Source: Rhizobium grahamii CCGE 502
GTDB taxonomy: Bacteria; Pseudomonadota; Alphaproteobacteria; Rhizobiales; Rhizobiaceae
NCBI RefSeq assembly: GCF_000298315.2
Contig: NZ_AEYE02000008.1
Location: 124,001 to 188,000 of the forward strand
Length of the DNA: 64,000 nucleotides
Direction: 5' to 3'
Part shown: piece by piece, positions 50,442 through 58,964 of the stretch
Layout of the letters: every line of letters begins with the position of its first letter
Numbering within the stretch: position 1 is the first letter of the stretch
Program-made: the position numbers and the translations under genes
Notes under the pieces: generated by a model
What the model saw: only the letters and a program-made list of their open reading frames with translations
What the model was told of the DNA's origin: nothing
Databases searched by the model: none

Positions 50442-51290
50442 TCAGATGTGGCGTCCGATATCGTCTTCGCCGACGCCGGGTTCCTCGATCGTCAGCGTGC
50501 CGTATTTGCGCTTCCATTTGCGGGCGCCGAACGGCAGCGTGCAAAGGTAAAGCACCGCGGTCACGACCATGACTTCCCAGGTGAAGCTCGACAGCAGGGC
50601 GACGTATAGAACGACGCCAAGCATGACCGGCAGCACGAGATCGCGCCGCAGCCTGCTGCCTTCTGATTTGCCGGACCAGACAGGCAGGCGGCTGATGAGC
50701 AGGAACGCGATCAGCACGGTATAGGCAGAAGAGAGATAGGCGAAGGTACGATCGGTCGTCAGGCCGAGGAATCCGAGATAAACCGGCAACAGCACGAGCA
50801 TCGCGCCGGCCGGCGCGGGCACACCCACGAAATACTCCGACTGCCACGACGCCTTGTTCTCACGCTCGGCCATGACGTTGAAGCGAGCCAGACGAAGGCC
50901 CGCGGCGATGGAATAGATCAGGGCGGCGATCCAGCCGATCGAACGGGCCTGATCGAGCGCAAAGACATAGACAACGAGTGCCGGCGCGACGCCGAAGTTC
51001 ACGATATCAGCCAGCGAATCCATTTGCGCGCCGAACTTCGACGTCGCCTTCATAAGGCGCGCTACTCGCCCATCGATCCCGTCGAGGAACGCGGCGAGAA
51101 GCACCATGCCGACCGCCAGCTCGTACCTGTTCTCGAAGGCGAGCCGGATGCCGGTGAGGCCGGCACAGATTGCGAGAATCGTGATGAGATTCGGGATGAT
51201 CAACCGAAATGGAATTTCGCGAAGCCGTGGTCCGCGACCCGAATCGTCAGCAGGGCCGTTCGGTTCGAAAGGCGGGAAGGGCGTTTCCAT
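50442..51290 (-). CDS. pssA: CDP-diacylglycerol-serine O-phosphatidyltransferase
   Basis: Makes phosphatidylserine from CDP-diacylglycerol and serine, the first step to phosphatidylethanolamine. 282 residues with several membrane helices. The CDP-alcohol phosphatidyltransferase motif DGxxAR-x8-G-x3-D-x3-D is intact (DGIDGRVARLMKATSKFGAQ, then MDSLAD). It is 17 bases after psd on the same strand, so psd-pssA form one operon that supplies both steps of PE synthesis. Confidence 0.96.
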   Translation of the reverse strand: METPFPPFEPNGPADDSGRGPRLREIPFRLIIPNLITILAICAGLTGIRLAFENRYELAVGMVLLAAFLDGIDGRVARLMKATSKFGAQMDSLADIVNFGVAPALVVYVFALDQARSIGWIAALIYSIAAGLRLARFNVMAERENKASWQSEYFVGVPAPAGAMLVLLPVYLGFLGLTTDRTFAYLSSAYTVLIAFLLISRLPVWSGKSEGSRLRRDLVLPVMLGVVLYVALLSSFTWEVMVVTAVLYLCTLPFGARKWKRKYGTLTIEEPGVGEDDIGRHI

Positions 51291-51307
51291 GTCGCTCTCC
51301 AGTGCTG

Positions 51308-52006
51308 TTAGCTTCGACGGCTGACGACCGGACCCTTGGCCGAGCCGAATTCGGCCAGCACGGTTTCTCCGGCGATTGCTGTCTGGCCGAGCGTCACCCG
51401 GGGCGCCGCGCCTGCCGGCAGGAATACGTCAAGACGCGAACCGAAGCGAATAAGGCCAAACCGTTCGCCGGCATCCAGCGGGTCGTTCGGGTTTGCCCAG
51501 CAAAGGATGCGTCGGGCAACAAGGCCGGCAATCTGCACGACACCGATCTGGCCATGCTTGGTTTCGATGACAAGACCGTTGCGTTCGTTGTCTTCGCTCG
51601 CCTTGTCGAGCTCAGCGTTCACGAAGCTGCCCGACCGGTAATTCACGCTGACGATCCGACCACGCACCGGTGAGCGGTTCACGTGGCAGTTGAACACGTT
51701 CATGAACACCGAGATGCGCAGCATCGGCTCGCTGCCGAGGTTCAGCTCGACCGGCGGTACGACCATCTGGACGGATGAAACCTTGCCATCAGCCGGGGAG
51801 ATGACGAGATCGTCGTCCTGAGGCGTCATTCTCTCGGGGTCGCGGAAGAAATAGGCACACCAGAGTGTCAGGATCAGACCGATCCAGAACAGCGGCTTGA
51901 AGATCCATCCCAAAACCAGCGATGCGACGAAGAACGCGGCGATGAAGGGATAACCTTCCTTGTGCACCGGGACGATGGTGTTGCGTACCGTATTGAACAA
52001 GCTCAT
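51308..52006 (-). CDS. psd: Phosphatidylserine decarboxylase proenzyme
   Basis: Decarboxylates phosphatidylserine to phosphatidylethanolamine. 232 residues, the short type II (Psd-A-like) form. The self-cleavage site is Gly-Ser in [12 protein letters not shown], where the Ser becomes the pyruvoyl group. One or two membrane helices lie near the N-terminus ([16 protein letters not shown]). [14 protein letters not shown] is another family segment. It precedes pssA. Confidence 0.96.
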   Translation of the reverse strand: MSLFNTVRNTIVPVHKEGYPFIAAFFVASLVLGWIFKPLFWIGLILTLWCAYFFRDPERMTPQDDDLVISPADGKVSSVQMVVPPVELNLGSEPMLRISVFMNVFNCHVNRSPVRGRIVSVNYRSGSFVNAELDKASEDNERNGLVIETKHGQIGVVQIAGLVARRILCWANPNDPLDAGERFGLIRFGSRLDVFLPAGAAPRVTLGQTAIAGETVLAEFGSAKGPVVSRRS

Positions 52007-52134
52007 CTATACCGCGCTCCTAGCGTTCTTTTCTCACCGCTGGTTACAAGGAAACCGCGGCCTCGGCAATGCCGCACCTCCTCGACCCACATCTATGACG
52101 TGCTTCTGAACAGTAAAGCAGTCGAATTGCCAGG

Positions 52135-54012
52135 CTAGTTCGCGGGCGCAAGCCTGTTCACGATACCCAAATCGTCATTCTCGCGGACCTGCTTCAGGTG
52201 CTCTTCGGCCTGCGTGGCCTCACGTTGGCGATTCCACATCGAGGCATATAGGCCCTTCTTTTGAAGGAGTTCTGCGTGGGTGCCGCGTTCAGCAATCTCG
52301 CCGCTCTTCAGAACGATGATCTCGTCGGCGCCGATGACCGTCGATAGGCGGTGGGCGATGACCAGCGTCGTGCGGTTCTTCGATACCACATCGAGCGCGG
52401 TCTGGATGTCTCGCTCGGTCGTGGTATCCAGGGCGGACGTGGCCTCGTCGAGGATGAGAATCGGTGGCGCCTTCAGGACTGTTCGCGCGATTGCGACGCG
52501 CTGCTTTTCGCCGCCGGACAGCTTCAGACCGCGCTCGCCGACCTTGGTGTCAAAGCCTTCCGGCAGCAGATCGATGAAGTGCGCGATCTGCGCGATTTCG
52601 GCGGCAGTTTTTACGTCTGCGTCGCTGGCAGATGGGCGACCGTAGCGGATGTTGTAGGCAACCGTATCGTTGAAAAGGACGGTATCCTGCGGAACCATAC
52701 CGATCGCCGATCGCAAGCTCTTCTGCGTCACCGCCCTGACATCCTGGCCGTCAACGGAGACCGAACCGCTCTGGATATCGTAGAAACGATAGAGCAGACG
52801 CGACAATGTCGATTTGCCTGCCCCAGACGGGCCGACAACTGCGACAGTCTTGCCGGCCGGCACCTCGAAGGAAATGCCTTTGAGGATCGGTCGGGCGGGG
52901 TCGTAGGAAAAATGCACGTCCTTGAAGGAGATGGCGCCTTGCTTGATATCCAGGGGGGCGGCGTCGGGTGCGTCTTTCACCTCGGCCTTGACTTCAAGGA
53001 GATCGAACATCTGCTCGATGTCGGTCAGCCCCTGGCGGATTTCGCGATAGACGAAGCCAATGAAGTTCAGCGGGACGGAGAGCTGAAGCAACATTGCGTT
53101 AACGAAGACGAAATCGCCGACTGTCTGTTCGCCGCGTTGGACCGCGAGGGCTGACAGGATCAACATGACGGTCGTTCCCAGACCGAAGATTACGCCCTGG
53201 CCGAAGTTCAGCCAGCCGAGCGAGGTCCAGACGTCAGTCGCCGCTTTCTCATACCGCTCCATCGACCTGTCGAAGCGCCGGGCCTCCATCTCCTCGTTGC
53301 CGAAGTACTTGACCGTCTCGAAGTTGAGGAGCGAGTCGATCGCCTTGGTGTTGGCGTCGGTGTCACTGTCGTTCATCGTGCGGCGGATGGCGATGCGCCA
53401 GTCGCTGGCGCGGATCGTGAACCAGATGTAGGCCCAGACTGTGAACGCGGTGACGGCGAGGTAGGAAAACCCATAGCCCCACCAGAAGATGATGGCGGTC
53501 AGCAGGAATTCGATCAGCGTCGGAACGGAGTTGAGGATCGTGAAGCGGACGATGGTCTCGATCCCTTTCGTGCCCCGCTCGATGACCCGCGACAATCCAC
53601 CGGTCTTTCGTTCCAGGTGAAAGCGCAGTGACAGTTCGTGCATGTGCACGAAAGTCTTGTAGGCCAACTGCCGGACGGCGTGTTGTCCGACGCTGGCAAA
53701 TAGCGCATCGCGCAACTGGTTCAGGCCGAGTTGAAGGAGGCGCGTGACGTTGTAGGCGATCACCAACGCCGTCGCCCCGACGAAAAGGTCCGGCACCTTT
53801 CCGGCCAGGTCCATCCTGCCGTTCAGCGCATCCGTAGACCACTTGAAGAAATAGGGAACGAGCAGCAGGACGAATTTGGAGACAAGCAAATAGACCGACG
53901 CCCAGACGACGCGCATCTTGAGATCGGTACGACCGGTCGGCCACATGTAGGGCCAGAGATTGAACAGCGTCCGCAGCAGGTTGGAATCAGAGACTGTTTT
54001 GCCGTTTGCCAT
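52135..54012 (-). CDS. Atm1/ABCB7-like ABC exporter (half-transporter)
   Basis: 625 residues: an N-terminal membrane domain (about 40-330, six helices) and a C-terminal ATPase domain (about 360-600). Walker A is VGPSGAGKSTL, signature LSGGEKQRVAIAR, Walker B ILILDEATSALD, H-loop IAHRLSTV. The membrane domain resembles Atm1, which exports glutathione polysulfide or metal-glutathione conjugates and supports heavy-metal tolerance and iron-sulfur assembly (for example the NaAtm1 structure from Novosphingobium). The extended N-terminus (LFNLWPYMWPTGRTDLKMRV) is typical. It functions as a homodimer. It stands alone, upstream of psd on the same strand. Confidence 0.92.
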   Translation of the reverse strand: MANGKTVSDSNLLRTLFNLWPYMWPTGRTDLKMRVVWASVYLLVSKFVLLLVPYFFKWSTDALNGRMDLAGKVPDLFVGATALVIAYNVTRLLQLGLNQLRDALFASVGQHAVRQLAYKTFVHMHELSLRFHLERKTGGLSRVIERGTKGIETIVRFTILNSVPTLIEFLLTAIIFWWGYGFSYLAVTAFTVWAYIWFTIRASDWRIAIRRTMNDSDTDANTKAIDSLLNFETVKYFGNEEMEARRFDRSMERYEKAATDVWTSLGWLNFGQGVIFGLGTTVMLILSALAVQRGEQTVGDFVFVNAMLLQLSVPLNFIGFVYREIRQGLTDIEQMFDLLEVKAEVKDAPDAAPLDIKQGAISFKDVHFSYDPARPILKGISFEVPAGKTVAVVGPSGAGKSTLSRLLYRFYDIQSGSVSVDGQDVRAVTQKSLRSAIGMVPQDTVLFNDTVAYNIRYGRPSASDADVKTAAEIAQIAHFIDLLPEGFDTKVGERGLKLSGGEKQRVAIARTVLKAPPILILDEATSALDTTTERDIQTALDVVSKNRTTLVIAHRLSTVIGADEIIVLKSGEIAERGTHAELLQKKGLYASMWNRQREATQAEEHLKQVRENDDLGIVNRLAPAN

Positions 54013-54160
54013 GCGAATCTCCCGCCGAAAGGCGCTGATGGCGCTGCGTTGCCGACAAATTTGGGAGCGGCGGAAATGCCGAAAAGGCGTCGCCGGACAT
54101 GATCGTCGTCACCGCCATATAGGGGTTGGCGGGAGCAATACAACAGATCGACGCCAGAGG

Positions 54161-54205
54161 AAAAGAGCGGCCGGACGTGTTCTCCGTCCGGCCGCTCTTT
54201 TTATC
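54161..54205 (-). terminator. 16-bp stem terminator after the LysM gene
   Basis: AAAAGAGCGGCCGGAC (54161-54176) pairs perfectly with the arm at 54186-54201 (GTCCGGCCGCTCTTTT) around a 9-base loop. On the minus strand the hairpin follows the LysM gene and carries a T run. It can also act on plus-strand transcripts. Confidence 0.9.
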
Positions 54206-54216
54206 GTATGATCGCC

Positions 54217-56214
54217 TTAAAGATGTTCGCCGTGCATCCGCTTGCGGTGAAGCTCTTCTGCGTTCGGCAGGGCATCTTTGGGAAGGCCGAAGATCTGGCC
54301 CGGCAGAATACGGTCCGGGTTGGGGATCTTGTCCTCGTTGGCGACGTAGATGGTCGTGTAGCGGACGCCGGCGCCGTAGATACGGCGAGAGATCTGCCAG
54401 AGGGTATCGCCGCGGCGGATAATGACCGTCTCATTGCTCGGAGCAAGCGGCGCCTGCTCGATCGTCGTCGGCTCGCCCTGACCGCTCGCGACTTCGTTCG
54501 TAACGGGTGTACTAGGTGCCTCCTCAGGGCCAGTCAGTTGTGCGATATCGGCGCCAAGCTTGCCCAGCGCAGCGCCAACCGACTTCGCATCCTTCGGCAG
54601 GGCCTGCACTGTCTTCAGTGCCCCTGCAGCAGTTTGTGCTGCGGTGGACGCTTGTTGTTTGAAGTCGGCAGTCGCATCGGCTGCGGGGCGGAATTCTGTG
54701 ATGGCGCGCAGGGCGAACTCGTTGGCGGAGCGGGCGGCGGCGAGCTGCTCCGCTCCCGGTATCTTGCCGTCGGCGAACAAGCCGTTCAACAGAGAGAAGG
54801 CCTTGGAGGCGTCGCTCTTCAGCTTTCCGAGTGCGCTTTCATCGAGTGGCACCGTCGCGGGTGAGGTTCCGGGTGTTGAGCCGGCGCCCTGCGCGGCAAC
54901 CGTCACCTGATTTCCTTCCGGACGGTTGAAATTGACGGAGGCACGAACAGCGACCTTGCCAGCGTCATCGAGAACGTCGACGCGAATCTTGTGATCGCCG
55001 ACGGAAAGCGGCATGACGCCATCGACGACGAAATGACCATCTGGACCGGCCTTTGCCTTGCCGATCATCTTGTCGTCCGCGTAGGCAATCACATTTGCCA
55101 ACGGCTTTGCCATGCCAGCGACAAAGATCTTGTCGCCTTCGATCTCGACGGCGTTGACCATGACATCAGCGGCCGCAGCAGGGCCGGGCTGTGCACCGGC
55201 AGCTGCTGGCGCATTCGCAACATCTGGCGAACCAGGTGTCTGGGCCGGAGCTGCAGGCTGATCCGACGGCGCAACATTGCCATTGGAGGCAACCTGGGCG
55301 TCTGGCTTGGGTGCGGTGATGATGCGGCTCGCAGTTCCTGGTTTGGAGACCATCGCCAGCAGTTCGGAGCTCTTGCCGTCCTTCGGAACGGAAACGGTGG
55401 CAACCTCTTCAGATGTCGACGCTTTGCCGTCTTTGCCGGTGGCTCGGAGGACGAGTTGATGATCGCCGGCGGCAAGCGGATTGTCCAGCACCGCAGCAAA
55501 ATCGCCGGTCGGGCCGACGTTTGTGGTGGTGACGACCTTGTCGCCGTCGACGATTTCAAGCTTGCTGTTTGGCTCGGCCGAGCCGGCAATGACGGTGGAA
55601 CCGTCCGGCTCGACGCGTAGCACGTCGAACGTCGGAAGGTTGCTCGCATTTTCGGTTGGGGTAGCCGCAGGCGACGGCTGGCTCGCCGCCGTGCCAGTTT
55701 CCGCGGAGCCGGTCAGCGTCGCCTCAGCTTTTGCAACCGCCATTACCGCATCGGCAGTGTTTTCCGGCAAGGCCTTGATGATGGTCAGAGCCTTGGCGGC
55801 GCCATTCTTGGCCTTGGTGGCGGCAGCCGCCGTGACCGGATTCGTGCCATCCGGGATCGCAAGGTCTGCAAGTGTCTGGAGAGAGGTGGTCGCCTTCGAT
55901 TTTGCCGCTTCGAAAACTTCCTGAGTCGGACCCTTGCCGTCGGCAAAGAGCGCCTTAAGTTCCGAGATGGCTTGGCCCGCCTCCGAAGCAAGGCGCCCGA
56001 CCGTTTGGGTCGTAGCGGCGTCGTCTGGAGCTGCAGGGCGGGATGTCTTCGCCGATTCGTTGACCGTCTTCTTCACCTCGGAGCCGGCTTGATTGATTGC
56101 GTCACCAACTTTCGCGGCGTCTCCGCCGATGCGGGGCATGACGAAAAATACCATCAAAAGAATTGCGACTACAAGCACTGCGAGAGCCAGCAAGCCGGCA
56201 CGGTTTCTCATCAT
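54217..56214 (-). CDS. LysM-domain protein with A-B-B-A duplicated architecture
   Basis: 665 residues. An N-terminal membrane helix (7-28) is followed by helical repeat A (about 72-168), an Ig-like domain B (194-280), a Pro/Ala-rich linker, a second Ig-like domain B' (352-430), a second helical repeat A' (460-562) and a C-terminal LysM domain (596-644, IIRRGDTLWQISRRIYGAGV) that binds peptidoglycan. A and A' share ALFADGK/GLFADGK and KALTIIKALP/GALKTVQALP; B and B' share GPTGDF/GPDGHF and AGDHQLVLRA/VGDHKIRVDV. Likely a periplasmic, inner-membrane-anchored wall-binding scaffold. The start at 56214 has GGGGAGA upstream. Confidence 0.88.
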   Translation of the reverse strand: MMRNRAGLLALAVLVVAILLMVFFVMPRIGGDAAKVGDAINQAGSEVKKTVNESAKTSRPAAPDDAATTQTVGRLASEAGQAISELKALFADGKGPTQEVFEAAKSKATTSLQTLADLAIPDGTNPVTAAAATKAKNGAAKALTIIKALPENTADAVMAVAKAEATLTGSAETGTAASQPSPAATPTENASNLPTFDVLRVEPDGSTVIAGSAEPNSKLEIVDGDKVVTTTNVGPTGDFAAVLDNPLAAGDHQLVLRATGKDGKASTSEEVATVSVPKDGKSSELLAMVSKPGTASRIITAPKPDAQVASNGNVAPSDQPAAPAQTPGSPDVANAPAAAGAQPGPAAAADVMVNAVEIEGDKIFVAGMAKPLANVIAYADDKMIGKAKAGPDGHFVVDGVMPLSVGDHKIRVDVLDDAGKVAVRASVNFNRPEGNQVTVAAQGAGSTPGTSPATVPLDESALGKLKSDASKAFSLLNGLFADGKIPGAEQLAAARSANEFALRAITEFRPAADATADFKQQASTAAQTAAGALKTVQALPKDAKSVGAALGKLGADIAQLTGPEEAPSTPVTNEVASGQGEPTTIEQAPLAPSNETVIIRRGDTLWQISRRIYGAGVRYTTIYVANEDKIPNPDRILPGQIFGLPKDALPNAEELHRKRMHGEHL

Positions 56215-56369
56215 CACGTCTCCCCAGGCGGCAATCTTGCCGGACTTCCTAAAATTGCTAGCGATTCCCGCTGCTTTGCACAAGCAGTCAAAGTAGCCGG
56301 GCAAATGTAACAGACAGGTTTTCCGTCATTTTTCTTGACTGGAGCCAGAGAGAATAGTTGTTTGCCCGT

Positions 56370-56996
56370 ATGACAGATCAATCTCATTACATTCGCTCCA
56401 TTTGTGTCTATTGCGGCTCGCGACCGGGCAGCGATCCTCGCCACATGGCCGCCGGCCGTACGCTGGGTAAGGAAATCGCCGAGTATGGCCTACGCCTCAT
56501 CTATGGCGGAGGCACCAAAGGCATCATGGGGGCTGTGGCGAGCGGCGTGCTTTCGAACGGGGGTCAGGTCACCGGGATCATTCCCGAGTTCCTGATCGAC
56601 ATGGAGGCTACGCGCCATTCCCTCGGCCAGCTCAATGAGTTGATTGTAACCCCTGACATGCATACGCGCAAACATGCGATGTTCGAGCGTTCGGACGCAT
56701 TCGTGGCGCTGCCCGGCGGCATAGGCACCCTGGAGGAGATCGTCGAGATCATGACATGGGCACAGCTCGGCCGTCATGAGAAGCCGATGGTATTCGCCAA
56801 CGTCGGCGGCTTCTGGGATCCGATGATGGAGCTGTTGCGGCATATGACGGACGAAGGCTTCGTTCACACCGCCCATCGCGTTCAGCCGCTTGTCATTGAC
56901 GACATTTCGGAAATCATCCCCGGCATCATGGCGCAGGCTGCTGAGATCGCCTCTGTCGATCGCGACGGCGAAGATGCGGTGATCTCAAAAATGTAG
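56370..56996 (+). CDS. LOG-family cytokinin riboside 5'-monophosphate phosphoribohydrolase
   Basis: A 208-residue protein with the LOG (lonely guy) signature PGGxGTxxE (ALPGGIGTLEEIVEIMTWAQ) and the N-terminal ICVYCGSRPG. LOG enzymes remove ribose 5-phosphate from nucleotides; in plant-associated bacteria this can release active cytokinins, and some members act on AMP. The substrate is unknown here. The ATG at 56370 was preferred over a TTG at 56358; the ribosome-binding site is weak. It is divergent from the LysM gene. Confidence 0.93.
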   Translation: MTDQSHYIRSICVYCGSRPGSDPRHMAAGRTLGKEIAEYGLRLIYGGGTKGIMGAVASGVLSNGGQVTGIIPEFLIDMEATRHSLGQLNELIVTPDMHTRKHAMFERSDAFVALPGGIGTLEEIVEIMTWAQLGRHEKPMVFANVGGFWDPMMELLRHMTDEGFVHTAHRVQPLVIDDISEIIPGIMAQAAEIASVDRDGEDAVISKM

Positions 56997-57074
56997 GGCG
57001 CTACCGGGGCGAGAGACCAGATTCTCGTCGATTCTGACGTTAGAGCTTTGGTTCGCTCGCCCGTTCCGCCGCCC

Positions 57075-57989
57075 TTAGCGCTCCCTGCTGCCGCGCAGCA
57101 TCGCCCAGCTATAGAGGACGAGGCCGGCCCAGATCAGCGGGAAGGCGATCATGCGCGCGGTGCCGAGCGGCTCGTGGAAAATGAAGATCGCGATGAGGAA
57201 GATCATCGTCGGCGCGATGTACTGCATGATCCCAATCGTCGATAGACGCAACAGCTTGGCGCCGTTGGCGTAGATCATGAGCGGCACGGCAGTGACGACA
57301 CCGCAGCCGAGCAACAGCGCCGTATCCGCCAGACCCGTGCGGTAGAGGTGCCCTTCGCCGGTACCAAGCTCGAGATAGAGTATGTAGAAGAATGCCGGAA
57401 TGCTGAGGATCAGCACTTCAAGAAAAAAGCCTTGGTTCGGGCCGAGCGGCAAGGTCTTGCGGAACAGTGCGTATAGACCCCAGGAGATCGTCAGCGTCAG
57501 CGACACCCACGGTAGACCGCCGCTATCGAGCGCCAGTACAACGACCGCAAGACCGGCGAGCACAATGGCCGCGATCTGTAGTGGTTGCAGCCGCTCCTTC
57601 AGCACGACGGCGCCGAGGAAGATGCTGAACAGCGGATTGATGAAGTAGCCGAGTGCGGCGTCGAGCGAATGGCCGGTGCCGATCGCCCAGACATAGGTTC
57701 CCCAGTTCACGGTGATCAGCGATGCGGTCAGAGCCGCCATCGCCAGCATCCGCGGCGACCGCAAGGCCGTGCGGATGTCCTGCGTACGGCCGAGCACGAT
57801 GAGCACGAGGCCTGCGAGCGGAAGCGACCAGAGAATGCGATGCGCGATGACCTCGGCCGGAGAAATATGGGCCACGGCCTTCATGTAGATCGGCAGGAAA
57901 CCCCAGAGGAGATAGGCCGTTAGTGCAAAGGCGAAGCCGCGTGGACTGTCTTCATTCTTGGCGACTGGAGCGCTTGCATTGGCGGACAT
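57075..57989 (-). CDS. rarD: RarD-type EamA permease
   Basis: A 304-residue inner-membrane protein with about ten hydrophobic helices in two EamA halves. Family-typical N-terminus FALTAYLLWGFLPIYMKAVA and the IMQYIAPTMIFLIAIFIFHE segment near the end match RarD (chloramphenicol-sensitivity protein), a drug/metabolite exporter of the DMT superfamily. The substrate is unknown. It is divergent from the methyltransferase gene. Confidence 0.92.
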   Translation of the reverse strand: MSANASAPVAKNEDSPRGFAFALTAYLLWGFLPIYMKAVAHISPAEVIAHRILWSLPLAGLVLIVLGRTQDIRTALRSPRMLAMAALTASLITVNWGTYVWAIGTGHSLDAALGYFINPLFSIFLGAVVLKERLQPLQIAAIVLAGLAVVVLALDSGGLPWVSLTLTISWGLYALFRKTLPLGPNQGFFLEVLILSIPAFFYILYLELGTGEGHLYRTGLADTALLLGCGVVTAVPLMIYANGAKLLRLSTIGIMQYIAPTMIFLIAIFIFHEPLGTARMIAFPLIWAGLVLYSWAMLRGSRER

Positions 57990-58067
57990 CGAGTGTTTCC
58001 ATATTTGTTCTTTACGGATCCGCTTAACCTAACGGACGTGAATAGGCCAATTCATTTCGGTGAATGG

Positions 58068-58961
58068 ATGCCGGCCTTCACGCTGGTGAGGACCATGGAC
58101 GACGAGGCTCTTGCGAACAGCCGCAGGGCATTTGCCACCCAGGTGCTTTCGAAGGAAGGCGTGCTCAGTGACGAGGCGTTGCTGCGAGCCTTTGCGACAG
58201 TGCCGCGCGAGCGGTTTCTTGGGCCGCCGCCGTGGAAAATGGCGGGGTGGGGCGGTTATGTCGACATTGCCTCGGACGATCCCGCAGCTGTGTATCAGGA
58301 TGCACTGTTTGCGCTTCAGCATCAGCGGCACATCAACAACGGTAGCCCGAGCCTTCACGCCCGGGGGATACACAAGCTGGCGCTCCGCGAGGGGGATACG
58401 ATTTGCCACGTGGGCGCTGGCAGTGGTTACTATACCGCGATCCTGTCTCTGCTCGTTGGCAGTAGCGGCAATGTGACCGCCGTGGAGTTTGATGCCGAGC
58501 TGGCGGTTCGGGCAGAAGAAAACCTCCGCGCCTATCCGAACGTTCGCGTCGTCCACGGCAACGGGCTCGAATGGCCGCGCGAGCCCGCAGACGCCGTCTA
58601 CGTGAATTTCGCCATCCACTTTCTCGTTGACGCCTGGGTGGAGCGGTTGCGTGTCGGTGGCCGGCTCATCCTGCCGCTCGGTGTTCCCGATGTCGACGCG
58701 AGAGGGCCGACGGGGCTTGCTTCCTATGCCGGATTCTTCCTGTTCCGGCGTGAGGAACATGGTTACGCAGCCGAGTATCTCTGCCCGGTTGCGTTTGTCT
58801 GGGGAGAAGCCGTGAAGAGCGGGTTCGTTAGCTACAGGCGGCTGGAAGCCGCCTTCTACAAAGGTGGCATGGAGCAGGTTCGGGCTCTGCGCTGGAAGGG
58901 CCCGCGACAGGGCAAGGAATGGTATTCAGAAGTCGATTGGGGCCTTGTCTTCGGTGCGTGA
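58068..58961 (+). CDS. Protein-L-isoaspartate O-methyltransferase-like protein
   Basis: About 297 residues. The S-adenosylmethionine fold reads ICHVGAGSGYYTAILSLLVG, followed by VTAVEFDAELAVRAEENL and VHGNGLEWP. The N-terminal region resembles PCMT enzymes (VPRERFLGPPPW). The exact PCMT substrate motifs are weak, so it could methylate another target. The start is uncertain: ATG at 58068, or ATG at 58095 with GAGG only 3 bases upstream; the frame is open to about 57993. It is convergent with cimA, ending 3 bases before it. Confidence 0.78.
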   Translation: MPAFTLVRTMDDEALANSRRAFATQVLSKEGVLSDEALLRAFATVPRERFLGPPPWKMAGWGGYVDIASDDPAAVYQDALFALQHQRHINNGSPSLHARGIHKLALREGDTICHVGAGSGYYTAILSLLVGSSGNVTAVEFDAELAVRAEENLRAYPNVRVVHGNGLEWPREPADAVYVNFAIHFLVDAWVERLRVGGRLILPLGVPDVDARGPTGLASYAGFFLFRREEHGYAAEYLCPVAFVWGEAVKSGFVSYRRLEAAFYKGGMEQVRALRWKGPRQGKEWYSEVDWGLVFGA

Positions 58962-58964
58962 AAC

